This document shows, one piece after another, positions 43,790 to 50,972 of a DNA stretch of 64,000 nucleotides. The DNA lies in contig NZ_CP094494.1 of the NCBI RefSeq assembly GCF_022810765.1, positions 1,736,001-1,800,000 on the forward strand, given 5' to 3'. The notes under the pieces were generated by a model. The model was not told the DNA's origin. It saw only the letters and a program-made list of their open reading frames with translations, and ran no database searches. This DNA comes from Winogradskyella sp. MH6. GTDB taxonomy: Bacteria; Bacteroidota; Bacteroidia; Flavobacteriales; Flavobacteriaceae. Position 1 is the first letter of the stretch. Every line of letters starts with the position of its first letter. Both the position numbers and the translations under genes were made by a program.

Positions 43790-44554
43790 ATGAAAAAAGT
43801 TTTATATACAGCATTGGTTTTGTTTAGCTTCATTTTTGTTGCTTGTAATAACGACATTGATGCTGATGCAATAAGTGTTTCAGATTATGAATTTATAAGT
43901 TTTCAGGATGATGCGCTAAATTTTGAATTAAACCAAAGTGGAGTATCAACCAAAACAATAACAGTTTACAATTCCAGAAAATCATCTTCTGACAAAACCT
44001 ATAATTTAGAGGTTTTGCCCTCAGAATTTAATGGTGGTCAGGGTACAACAATTAGTTCAGATTATTACAACGTACCAGGTTCAGTTACAATTCCTGCTAA
44101 TGCTTCATCTGCCCAGTTTGACGTTACAATTACAGATAATGGCTTTGGAAGTGGAGATAGATTGGTGTTAGGGTTTGCTGATGATAATACAGCTTTAAAT
44201 CCGCATCCGTTACAAATGGATATTGTGATTGTTTGTCCGATGAATGAACTTATTTTAGACATCACTTTTGATAATTATGCTGAGGAAACCAGTTGGGAAC
44301 TATATACAGATATAACTACAACGCCAACCTTAATAGCTTCTGGTAGCGGTTACGATGATTTAGATGATCAATCTATACAACAACGACTTTGCATAGATAA
44401 TGGTGATTTTGGTTTTGTAATCTATGATGCATATGGTGATGGCATGTGCTGTAGTTTTGGACAGGGAAGTTATTCACTAACGGTAAATGGCGAAGTTATA
44501 CATCAAGGAGGCTCATTTGGTGCCAGTGAGGTAACAACGTTTTCATTACCTTAG
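43790..44554 (+). CDS. Lipoprotein of the susCD operon, two beta-domains
   Basis: This 254-aa lipoprotein has the lipobox FIFVAC followed by NNDIDADAIS. The first domain (about 35-145) resembles DUF1735/Calx-beta-like sandwiches seen next to SusD (KTITVYNSRKSSSDKTYNLE, TIPANASSAQFDVTITDNG). The second domain (about 150-254) carries a Cys/Gly motif YDAYGDGMCCSFGQGSYSLT, which is common in marine Bacteroidota secreted proteins and peptidases. It is the third gene of the susCD operon and is probably a surface ligand-binding accessory. It is followed by a strong bidirectional terminator. The exact role is not recognisable. Confidence 0.75.
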   Translation: MKKVLYTALVLFSFIFVACNNDIDADAISVSDYEFISFQDDALNFELNQSGVSTKTITVYNSRKSSSDKTYNLEVLPSEFNGGQGTTISSDYYNVPGSVTIPANASSAQFDVTITDNGFGSGDRLVLGFADDNTALNPHPLQMDIVIVCPMNELILDITFDNYAEETSWELYTDITTTPTLIASGSGYDDLDDQSIQQRLCIDNGDFGFVIYDAYGDGMCCSFGQGSYSLTVNGEVIHQGGSFGASEVTTFSLP

Positions 44555-44594
44555 ACACAAGTGAGATATATACTTTAACTAAACTAACTCAAAA

Positions 44595-44624
44595 AAAAGA
44601 CCCTTTCTATAGAAAGGGTCTTTT
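44595..44624. terminator. Bidirectional terminator between the susCD operon and lspA
   Basis: A perfect 30-bp palindrome: AAAAGACCCTTTCTA followed by its reverse complement, with A- and T-runs at the ends. It serves the rightward lipoprotein gene and the leftward fabD-lspA pair. Confidence 0.9.
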
Positions 44625-44646
44625 ATGTTTTTTTAAACTTTAAATC

Positions 44647-45147
44647 TTATGATTCAGAAGTTGTTGTGTTCTTTTTGGTGTTAAAAATTCCACTAAAGAG
44701 CAGCATAATCATACCTGTAGTTACAGAGATGTCTGCTACATTAAAAATACCTGTTTTAAAAACTCCGCCTAAATCTATAAAAAAGAAATCGGTGACTTTG
44801 CCAAATACGATTCTATCAAAAACATTAGCAATACCACCACCAATGATACAACAAAATGCAATAAGACTTAATCGGTCTAATTCCTTAGTTTTTATAATGT
44901 AATAAATAACATAAGTTAAAACTATAGCAGGTAAAATCAATAAAAAGATGGTTCGTAAGGTAGGATTCATATCGCTACCCATACCAAGAAAAGCCCCTTT
45001 GTTATAGACGTTTGTGAGGATAAATTTGTTGCCAATTAATTCTATAACCTCTCTAATTTCAATATTTGCTCTAACAATTACTTTTGTAATTTGGTCTATA
45101 GCGATATTAAAAGCTATCAGAAGAACAATAAAAACGTTTCTATTCAA
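44647..45147 (-). CDS. lspA: Lipoprotein signal peptidase (signal peptidase II)
   Basis: This 166-aa inner-membrane aspartic protease has four hydrophobic helices. Landmarks are FNIAIDQITK near the N-terminus, the catalytic Asp in GGGIANVFDRI and the second catalytic Asp in FNVADISVT. It removes the signal peptide of the many prolipoproteins encoded in this window. The start is TTG at 45147: the first residues (M)NRNVFIVLLIAFN fit the family, and no in-frame ATG lies upstream. The gene begins 11 bp after fabD and shares its promoter. Its C-terminal tail (NTKKNTTTSES) is polar. Confidence 0.93.
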   Translation of the reverse strand: MNRNVFIVLLIAFNIAIDQITKVIVRANIEIREVIELIGNKFILTNVYNKGAFLGMGSDMNPTLRTIFLLILPAIVLTYVIYYIIKTKELDRLSLIAFCCIIGGGIANVFDRIVFGKVTDFFFIDLGGVFKTGIFNVADISVTTGMIMLLFSGIFNTKKNTTTSES

Positions 45148-45158
45148 ATCAGAAAATA

Positions 45159-46052
45159 TTAAGCGTTAGTTTCAAAAGTAGCGGAAGATGTTTCTGCTTC
45201 TCTATTAATTTTCTTTACCAAGCCTTGTAAAACCTTACCTGGCCCTACTTCTGTAAAGTGTGTAGCACCATCTGCTATCATTTGTTGAACAGATTGTGTC
45301 CAACGCACAGGAGCTGTTAATTGAGAGATTAAATTGGCTTTTATTTCATTTTCATCTGTAACTGCAGAAGCCGTTACGTTTTGATAAATTGGGCAGTTTG
45401 GTTTACTAAACGTAGTGTTTTCTATAGCTGCTGCTAGTTCCTCGCGAGCAGGCTCCATCATAGGAGAGTGAAAAGCACCACCAACAGGCAATACCAATGC
45501 ACGTCTTGCACCTTCTTCTTTAAGCGCTTCGCAAGCTTTATTTACAGCTTCAATTTCACCAGAAATCACCAACTGACCAGGACAGTTATAGTTTGCGGCA
45601 ACCACCACACCTTCTGTATTTTTACATACTTTTTCTACAACATCATCATCTAAACCTAAAACAGCAGCCATAGTACTTGGTTGTAATTCGCAGGCTTTTT
45701 GCATGGCTTGAGCTCTTTGAGATACAAGCTTTAAACCGTCTTCAAACGTTAGGGCACCAGCAGCTACTAAAGCAGAAAATTCACCAAGCGAATGGCCTGC
45801 AACCATATCTGGTTTAAAGTTATCTCCTAAAGTTTTTGCTAAAATTACTGAGTGTAAAAATATGGCTGGTTGGGTAACTTTGGTTTGTTTTAGGTCTTCG
45901 TCAGAACCTTCAAACATGATGTCTGTGATAGAAAAACCAAGTATATCGTTAGCTTTTTCAAAAAGTTCTTGTGCTAAAGGTGAGCTTTCATAAAGGTCTA
46001 AACCCATTCCTGAAAACTGAGCACCTTGACCTGGAAATACATATGCATTCAT
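45159..46052 (-). CDS. fabD: Malonyl-CoA:ACP transacylase
   Basis: This 297-aa enzyme starts MNAYVFPGQGAQFSGMG. It carries the nucleophile S88 in VAGHSLGEFSAL, the Arg-containing motif QRAQAMQKACE and the catalytic His in GGAFHSPMM. It loads malonate from CoA onto acyl carrier protein in fatty-acid synthesis. The gene has its own well-formed promoter (46073-46101) immediately upstream and is followed by lspA, coupling lipid synthesis and lipoprotein processing in one transcript. Its length and motifs are normal for the family. Confidence 0.96.
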   Translation of the reverse strand: MNAYVFPGQGAQFSGMGLDLYESSPLAQELFEKANDILGFSITDIMFEGSDEDLKQTKVTQPAIFLHSVILAKTLGDNFKPDMVAGHSLGEFSALVAAGALTFEDGLKLVSQRAQAMQKACELQPSTMAAVLGLDDDVVEKVCKNTEGVVVAANYNCPGQLVISGEIEAVNKACEALKEEGARRALVLPVGGAFHSPMMEPAREELAAAIENTTFSKPNCPIYQNVTASAVTDENEIKANLISQLTAPVRWTQSVQQMIADGATHFTEVGPGKVLQGLVKKINREAETSSATFETNA

Positions 46053-46072
46053 GTGACTAATTTTTAGTGATG

Positions 46073-46101
46073 CAAAAATAGGAATTTAATTCATATTGCA
46101 A
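46073..46101 (-). promoter_or_regulatory. Promoter of fabD-lspA
   Basis: On the minus strand, TTG (46101-46099), an 18-bp spacer and TATTTTTG (46080-46073) fully match the Bacteroidota consensus. The start codon lies 21 bp after the -7 box, giving a very short leader. Confidence 0.7.
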
Positions 46102-46150
46102 CCTGTAGGTCTAGTTAAGGGATTACTAAAGAATATAGCTTAGAAAATAA

Positions 46151-46606
46151 TCACTCTTCTGCTATTGTTCTTGCAAATATACCAAGTGCATCATCTGCAT
46201 TTAGATGAAGCTTTAATGTGTCTGACGAAATACTAATTACTTTTGCTAAATCAGACGACATTTTAGAATTGTATAATCTTATCTGTGATGAAAATATAGC
46301 AAAAGGTACCCTTGGCGTATAGTAACCATTAACCTTTTTATTAAAATATAGATTATCATAAAAATTAAGATAAGTTGAATCTATGAGCTTTTCTAGCTTA
46401 GGATCGCCTGCAATTAGCTTCCAAGTTCCAAATAGATTTTCTTCATTAAAAGTTTCATTCTCTGTTGTTTCAATTTCGGAAATTGATTCATCACCCAATG
46501 TACTTTCAATTTGGTTATCAACATTTTGGTTTTCTCTACTTTCATCATTTGACTTACAGCCTTGATTTAGAAAAATAAACAATAGAATTATAGAATAATA
46601 TCGCAT
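46151..46606 (-). CDS. Small lipoprotein with lipocalin-like stretch
   Basis: This 151-aa lipoprotein has the signal FIFLNQGC, followed by an acidic low-complexity linker (about residues 18-58, rich in Asn, Glu and Ser). A short domain begins FGTWKLIAGD, reminiscent of the GxW motif of lipocalin-like proteins. I do not recognise a specific family. Its start codon lies 1 bp from the stop of the upstream DHFR fusion gene (46608-47540), so the two are translationally coupled. A role in the envelope is all that can be said. Confidence 0.65.
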   Translation of the reverse strand: MRYYSIILLFIFLNQGCKSNDESRENQNVDNQIESTLGDESISEIETTENETFNEENLFGTWKLIAGDPKLEKLIDSTYLNFYDNLYFNKKVNGYYTPRVPFAIFSSQIRLYNSKMSSDLAKVISISSDTLKLHLNADDALGIFARTIAEE

Positions 46607-46607
46607 T

Positions 46608-47540
46608 TTATTTCTTTACATAAGTAATAAACGAAAAAGCATAGTTATGGTTCTCGTCAGCATCATGAGTGGTTTTAGAAATCTCTTCCCATTTATTTGA
46701 ATCTACTTCTGGGAAAAAAGTATCAGCACCTTCAAACGTGGCGTGTACTCGTGTTAATTCTAGTTTGTCGGCTATATTAATGGATTGTTTATAGATTTCA
46801 CCTCCACCAATAATAAAAGGTTGATTATCTTTTCTTGCTGCATCTAAGGCATCTTCAAGATTGTTGACCACAACAACACCTTCAGGTACTTTATAATTAT
46901 CTTGTCTTGTAATAACTATATGTGTACGGTTAGGTAATGGTTTTGGGAAACTTTCAAAAGTTTTGCGTCCCATAATAATATGATGGCCAGACGTTAGTTT
47001 TTTAAAATGCTTTAAGTCATCTCTAAGATGCCAAATAAGGTCGTTGTCTTTGCCAATAGCATTGTCTTCACCAGCTGCTACAATGATGGTTAGCTCATTG
47101 GAGTTTTTTTTTTCTTCAGGCTTTGTGTCTGGGTGCGTTTCGTTGTAGGCTTGAGACTGAGCAATTTTGCGTTCTTCTTTTAAAAACCCTTCTTTTAACT
47201 TGTCAATACGCTTTTGCTGTTGGCTAACGAGCTTGTCTAGTTGTTGTTTTTCCCAATCCTTTCCCATAAACTTGTTTGTGATAAACACGTTTACAAAATG
47301 GTAAACAAATAAAAATAACCAAAGCAGTATGGCGTACACAAACCAGCTAATGCCAGCAATAGTAAAATCTTTGCCAATACCCAGAACTGTATTTGCTAGA
47401 ATTAAAAATACAGCACCAATAAGAAATACAACAAAATGAATGTATAAACGCTTTTTTTGCCTAATACGTTTTTGAGCATTTTCTATGAGTTCTAATTGGT
47501 CTTTATCTATTGTTGAGACTTGTTTTTTCTTTCCGAACAT
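46608..47540 (-). CDS. folA: Dihydrofolate reductase fused to an N-terminal 2TM domain
   Basis: This 310-aa protein has a 2TM-type domain first, with two hydrophobic helices at about 33-52 and 62-85. A charged coiled linker rich in Lys, Gln and Glu follows (about 95-148). A complete DHFR domain occupies about 149-310: NAIGKDNDLIWHLRDDLKHF, MGRKTFESFPKPLPNR and FIIGGGEIYKQ are its folate/NADPH signatures. It reduces dihydrofolate to tetrahydrofolate, here apparently tethered to the inner membrane. The frame is continuous and has no Met just before the DHFR part, so the fusion looks real. It pairs with thyA (49964-50788), which produces dihydrofolate. Confidence 0.9.
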   Translation of the reverse strand: MFGKKKQVSTIDKDQLELIENAQKRIRQKKRLYIHFVVFLIGAVFLILANTVLGIGKDFTIAGISWFVYAILLWLFLFVYHFVNVFITNKFMGKDWEKQQLDKLVSQQQKRIDKLKEGFLKEERKIAQSQAYNETHPDTKPEEKKNSNELTIIVAAGEDNAIGKDNDLIWHLRDDLKHFKKLTSGHHIIMGRKTFESFPKPLPNRTHIVITRQDNYKVPEGVVVVNNLEDALDAARKDNQPFIIGGGEIYKQSINIADKLELTRVHATFEGADTFFPEVDSNKWEEISKTTHDADENHNYAFSFITYVKK

Positions 47541-47618
47541 AATCCTAAAATTGTCTGATAAAGATACTTCTTTTTAACTAAAACGTTGTCGCTAATTCAT
47601 TGGAATTTACTTTTACTA

Positions 47619-47638
47619 TTTTCGAAAACGATATCGTT
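47619..47638. repeat. Overlapping perfect palindromes between folA and the CBM48-like gene
   Basis: TTTTCGAAAA (47619-47628) and AACGATATCGTT (47627-47638) overlap by two bases in the 286-bp divergent gap 47541-47826. They are candidate operator sites. The gap also holds ATCAAG-N8-CTTGAT at 47643-47662. Confidence 0.35.
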
Positions 47639-47795
47639 GATTATCAAGTGTTAAGCCTTGATTTTTGTGTTATTAATCTCATAAATTTCACATTAAAAAA
47701 TTACATAGTTTACCAAAAAGTAAAGGCTATTTTAATAAAATGATAATTCTTTCATTTAAAGTAAGTTAAACTGTAATTTCTGCTTTTTTCTTTTA

Positions 47796-47803
47796 TACTT
47801 TTG
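47796..47803 (+). promoter_or_regulatory. -7 box of the CBM48-like gene
   Basis: TACTTTTG matches TAnnTTTG and ends 23 bp before the ATG at 47827. At -33 only CTG (47771-47773, 22-bp spacing) is present instead of TTG. Confidence 0.5.
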
Positions 47804-47826
47804 AGCTATTATTTAAAACTATTATT

Positions 47827-48123
47827 ATGGCAATTAAAAAACAGTATTTAAAGAGTAAGCCAGTTTGTAAGGTAACATTTTCTGTTCCTGCAGAGGAGGC
47901 AAAAAGTGTAGCGGTTGTTGGAAGCTTTAACGAGTGGAATACTGAAGCTACAGAATTAAAGAAATTAAAGAACGGTACATTTAAAGGTACAGTAGATTTA
48001 GAGAGTGACAACTCTTATGAATTTAGATACGTTGTTGACGGTAACTATGTTAACGATGAGCAAGCTGATGCGTATGCATGGAATGATTTTGCTGGTGCTG
48101 AGAATGGTGTATTAAACTTATAA
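47827..48123 (+). CDS. Stand-alone CBM48/isoamylase-N-like glycogen-binding protein
   Basis: This 98-aa cytoplasmic protein is a single early-set beta-sandwich domain: KVTFSVPAEEAKSVAVVGSF, then NEWNTEATELKKLKNGTFKG and YEFRYVVDGNYVNDEQADAY. The VGSFNEWN segment and the Tyr/Phe-rich RYVVDG strand are the hallmarks of CBM48/AMPK-beta glycogen-binding domains. No enzyme is fused, so it may bind glycogen or act as a targeting subunit. Many flavobacteria carry such small proteins; their role is not established. It has its own -7 box and ends at a strong shared terminator. Confidence 0.82.
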   Translation: MAIKKQYLKSKPVCKVTFSVPAEEAKSVAVVGSFNEWNTEATELKKLKNGTFKGTVDLESDNSYEFRYVVDGNYVNDEQADAYAWNDFAGAENGVLNL

Positions 48124-48144
48124 TAACCCTTATTAAGACACAAT

Positions 48145-48187
48145 AAAAAGGCGTTTCTTTAAAGAGAAAAGAGAAACGCCTTTTTTA
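48145..48187. terminator. Bidirectional terminator between convergent genes
   Basis: AAAAAGGCGTTTCT and its complement AGAAACGCCTTTTT form a 14-bp stem around a short purine-rich loop, with a T-run at 48181-48186. It lies between the CBM48-like gene and the TonB-C protein gene and touches the latter's stop. Confidence 0.88.
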
Positions 48188-49027
48188 TTATTTACTCACT
48201 GCAAAAACTATCGGTATTGAGAAAGGAACAATAACTGGTTTGCCTCTAAGATATCCTGGTTTGGTGAGTCTGGGGATTTTCTTTATTACCCTTATAGCTT
48301 CTTTTTCAATTTCAGGATGAGGTCCTCTGGCTACAATGTCCTTTACTCGTCCTTTGGTGTATATTTTAAAAATAACATAAATGCGTTGAATACCTTGCTT
48401 TAGTTTATATTTATTTGCGAGCTTGGTTTTAAAATTCTTAGAAATTAATTGCCTTACTTTATCGTTCATACAATTTTTTAAATTCTCATTATCCATGCTT
48501 TCATCACAACCTTTGTATACGGGAACTTTTTCTATAATGTCAAAAGGAATTTCCCTTGGCGTATAGCCTAATATTGGTACTATGGTATCCTTTGCCTTGT
48601 CTAGATAAAAACCAAATAGATTTCTAGCGCTTTGAGCTACACCATTATTATATCTGTCTAAAACAGGCTTAACTACAGGAATGCTGTCCAATAAACCCTT
48701 TAAACCATCAGGATGGTTGTTTATTGGATTAGAAATTCTTGAATGACGTTTAACAACCTTACCATATTCATCATATAAAATATTTGCACTGACAGTTATA
48801 GTGTCTTTTTTAGCATCAAAGAAAATAGAGTCTTTGAGTGATTTTCTGTTAATATGTTTAGCCAAAAACTCATGAAAAGAAACTTCATAACAACGTTCTA
48901 AGTCTTCAGAGTCTTCGCAGCCTTCATAGGCGACAAATGATCTTTTGTAAAAATCTTGTTTGGTCTCTTGAGCAGAGCATAAACTTGTGATTAGAATTAA
49001 TGCAAAAACAGAACAAAACCTTCTCAT
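48188..49027 (-). CDS. Periplasmic protein with TonB C-terminal-type domain (paralog 2)
   Basis: This 279-aa protein has a cleavable signal peptide (MRRFCSVFALILITSLCSAQ). Two related blocks follow: a short CEDSEDLERCYEVSFHEFL segment near residue 36, and a C-terminal block from about 165 starting VPVYKGCDESMDNENLKNCM. The last ~70 residues resemble the TonB C-terminal domain (GRVKDIVARGPHPEIEKEAI, then PGYLRGKPVIVPFSIPIVF). There is no transmembrane anchor beyond the signal peptide, unlike energy-transducing TonB. It is a tandem paralog of the protein at 49045-49953 (17 bp upstream) and follows thyA. Function unknown; it may bind TonB-dependent receptors without energising them. Confidence 0.8.
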   Translation of the reverse strand: MRRFCSVFALILITSLCSAQETKQDFYKRSFVAYEGCEDSEDLERCYEVSFHEFLAKHINRKSLKDSIFFDAKKDTITVSANILYDEYGKVVKRHSRISNPINNHPDGLKGLLDSIPVVKPVLDRYNNGVAQSARNLFGFYLDKAKDTIVPILGYTPREIPFDIIEKVPVYKGCDESMDNENLKNCMNDKVRQLISKNFKTKLANKYKLKQGIQRIYVIFKIYTKGRVKDIVARGPHPEIEKEAIRVIKKIPRLTKPGYLRGKPVIVPFSIPIVFAVSK

Positions 49028-49044
49028 AGTTTGGTAGTGATACG

Positions 49045-49953
49045 TTATTCAGGAATATTGAAAACGATAGGGATGCTATATTTAACATCTACAGGTTCAT
49101 TTCCGTAATAACCTGGTTTGTCAAATTTTGGAACTAAACCTATAACACGGATTGCTTCTTTTTCTAAAGCAGGATGAGGACCTCTGGCTGTAATACCTTC
49201 AATTTCTCCATTTTTATTTATGGTAAAGTTGACATATATTTTTTTGTTCCCAGGCGATAGACCAATATCTGAGGTTATGTTTGTGCTAAAATTTTCACCA
49301 ATTAGTCTAATTATTTTACTATTCATACACTGCTTCAAACTTGTGTTGTTCGAGCTTGAATTGCACCCGTTATATACAGGGAATTCATCAATCTCTTTAA
49401 ACGGCATGTCTTTAGAAGAATCTGGTTGGTGCTTTTCAATTTTTAAAGTTCCGTAGTCATTTTCAATAATTTTATAATCTATTTTCACACCATATCTAAC
49501 TGATGAAAAGGAAGAATCTATCTTAGTTTCATCAAAATCTATTTTAGGAAATTTATGGAGCAAAGAATCTATAATTGCACGTTCTTTTTTGATTGTAAAG
49601 TAGGATTCAGTACCTTCTTTAATTAGATTTCCTGAAGAATCAAACTCAAAAAATAACGTTTCACTTAAACGACCATTAGGGTTTATGTTTTTTAAAAAAA
49701 CCAGATCTTTTTTTGTGATTTTCTTCACAAAAAGAGAGAAAACGAGATAATCAAAAATATATTTTTTATCCTCAGCAGTATTACAACCTTCACAAAAAAG
49801 GATATCAAATTCTTCAACAGTTGAAACCTTTGCAGGAGGTGGTGCTATTTGGTTTTGATACTCGGAATAATCGTCTGTTTCGCTTTCCTGTTCTTGCGAA
49901 AAAGAATAACTTAATGAAACGAAAAATAGCAGAGGTATAAGTAAATATTTCAT
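49045..49953 (-). CDS. Periplasmic protein with TonB C-terminal-type domain (paralog 1)
   Basis: This 302-aa protein has the same layout as its neighbour: a signal peptide (MKYLLIPLLFFVSLSYSFSQ), a Cys-pair segment FDILFCEGCNTAEDKKYIFD, a middle region, then FPVYNGCNSSSNNTSLKQCM. The TonB-C-type end is GEIEGITARGPHPALEKEAI and PGYYGNEPVDVKYSIPIVF. The shared PHP-x-(I/L)-EKEAIRV block shows the two arose by duplication. It starts 10 bp after thyA and is probably transcribed with it. Paired cysteines suggest a disulfide-stabilised periplasmic fold. The role is not known. Confidence 0.8.
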   Translation of the reverse strand: MKYLLIPLLFFVSLSYSFSQEQESETDDYSEYQNQIAPPPAKVSTVEEFDILFCEGCNTAEDKKYIFDYLVFSLFVKKITKKDLVFLKNINPNGRLSETLFFEFDSSGNLIKEGTESYFTIKKERAIIDSLLHKFPKIDFDETKIDSSFSSVRYGVKIDYKIIENDYGTLKIEKHQPDSSKDMPFKEIDEFPVYNGCNSSSNNTSLKQCMNSKIIRLIGENFSTNITSDIGLSPGNKKIYVNFTINKNGEIEGITARGPHPALEKEAIRVIGLVPKFDKPGYYGNEPVDVKYSIPIVFNIPE

Positions 49954-49963
49954 GAATTAAAAT

Positions 49964-50788
49964 TTATACAGCAACAACACCTTTAATATGTGGGTGAGGA
50001 TTATAATCTTCAAGTATGAAATCTTCGAACTTAAAGTCGAAAATGTCTTTTACATCTGGATTGATAATCATTTTTGGTAATGGTCTAATATCTCGAGATA
50101 GTTGTAATTCTAATTGCTCAAGATGGTTGTTGTATATATGAGCATCACCAAACGTATGTATAAATTCACCTGGTTGGTAGCCACAAACTTGTGCCATCAT
50201 CATTGTAAATAGTGCATAAGATGCAATATTAAAAGGTACTCCAAGAAAGATGTCGGCACTACGTTGATAGAGTTGGCAAGATAATTTACCATCAGCTACA
50301 TAAAATTGAAAAAACGCATGGCAAGGTGGTAAAGCAGCTTTACCATTGGCAACATTTTCTGCGAAAGATTTAGATGTATCTGGTAATACAGAAGGGTTCC
50401 ATGCAGACACCAACATTCTTCTGCTGTTTGGGTTGTTTTTTAATGTTTCAATAACTTCTTTAATCTGGTCTATATCTTCACTTGCCCAATTGCGCCATTG
50501 GTGTCCGTAAACAGGTCCTAAATCTCCGTTTTCATCAGCCCATTCGTTCCAGATTCTAACACCATTTTCAGTTAAATAGTTAATGTTAGTATCACCTTTT
50601 AGAAACCAAAGTAATTCATAGATAATGGACTTAAGATGTAGCTTTTTGGTTGTTACCATCGGAAATCCTTCGCTTAAATCAAAACGCATTTGGTAGCCAA
50701 AAACACTTTTAGTGCCTGTACCTGTTCTATCTCCTTTTTCGTTGCCGTTTTCTAATACGTGTTTTACTAGGTCGTGATATTGTTTCAT
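49964..50788 (-). CDS. thyA: Thymidylate synthase
   Basis: Start chosen at the ATG at 50788 ([15 protein letters not shown]), which gives 274 aa, the family's normal length. The longer frame from 50818 would run through a repetitive hairpin element. Signatures include [20 protein letters not shown], the catalytic Cys in [14 protein letters not shown] and the dUMP/folate site [18 protein letters not shown]. The C-terminus is [11 protein letters not shown]. It methylates dUMP to dTMP using methylene-tetrahydrofolate and produces dihydrofolate for the 2TM-DHFR protein encoded 2.4 kb downstream. It heads a transcript with two TonB-C-domain proteins. Confidence 0.96.
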   Translation of the reverse strand: MKQYHDLVKHVLENGNEKGDRTGTGTKSVFGYQMRFDLSEGFPMVTTKKLHLKSIIYELLWFLKGDTNINYLTENGVRIWNEWADENGDLGPVYGHQWRNWASEDIDQIKEVIETLKNNPNSRRMLVSAWNPSVLPDTSKSFAENVANGKAALPPCHAFFQFYVADGKLSCQLYQRSADIFLGVPFNIASYALFTMMMAQVCGYQPGEFIHTFGDAHIYNNHLEQLELQLSRDIRPLPKMIINPDVKDIFDFKFEDFILEDYNPHPHIKGVVAV

Positions 50789-50794
50789 GCATAC

Positions 50795-50816
50795 TTCCTG
50801 CGAAAGCAGGAATCTC
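50795..50816 (-). repeat. REP-like hairpin, copy 1
   Basis: TTCCTGC-GAAA-GCAGGAA (50795-50812) is a perfect 7-bp stem with a GNRA tetraloop on the plus strand. Read on the minus strand, 50816-50801 gives GAGATTCCTGCTTTCG, identical to 50944-50959. It lies just upstream of thyA. Confidence 0.65.
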
Positions 50817-50872
50817 ATTTAATTAAACTTTATTTTTAAGCGAAATGCAAATAGCATAATTCAAAAACGAAA

Positions 50873-50908
50873 ATAAAAAAAAGCTTCAAAACCATTGATT
50901 TGAAGCCT
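50873..50908 (-). terminator. Terminator of the CNT transporter gene
   Basis: On the minus strand GCTTCAAA and TTTGAAGC form an 8-bp stem with an 8-nt loop, followed by eight T residues (the A-run at 50875-50882 on the plus strand). It lies 65 bp after the transporter stop. Confidence 0.75.
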
Positions 50909-50943
50909 TATATAATATAAAAAGTTATTAACTGTAAATAATC

Positions 50944-50959
50944 GAGATTCCTGCTTTCG
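50944..50959 (+). repeat. REP-like hairpin, copy 2 (degenerate)
   Basis: GAGATTCCTGCTTTCG is an exact inverted copy of 50801-50816. The continuation GTAGGTAT pairs only imperfectly with ATTCCTGC, so this copy's hairpin has decayed. The two copies bracket a 127-bp block holding the transporter terminator. Confidence 0.65.
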
Positions 50960-50972
50960 TAGGTATTGGTTT

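Noticed and set aside
39142..44554. Assigning this SusC/SusD to laminarin uptake because the glucan locus is close by
   Set aside because: It has its own regulator, lies beyond several unrelated genes and has no glucanase beside it; the link is only proximity.
50789..50818. Ten-residue extension of ThyA
   Set aside because: It is encoded by the REP-like hairpin and is absent from the usual ThyA length.
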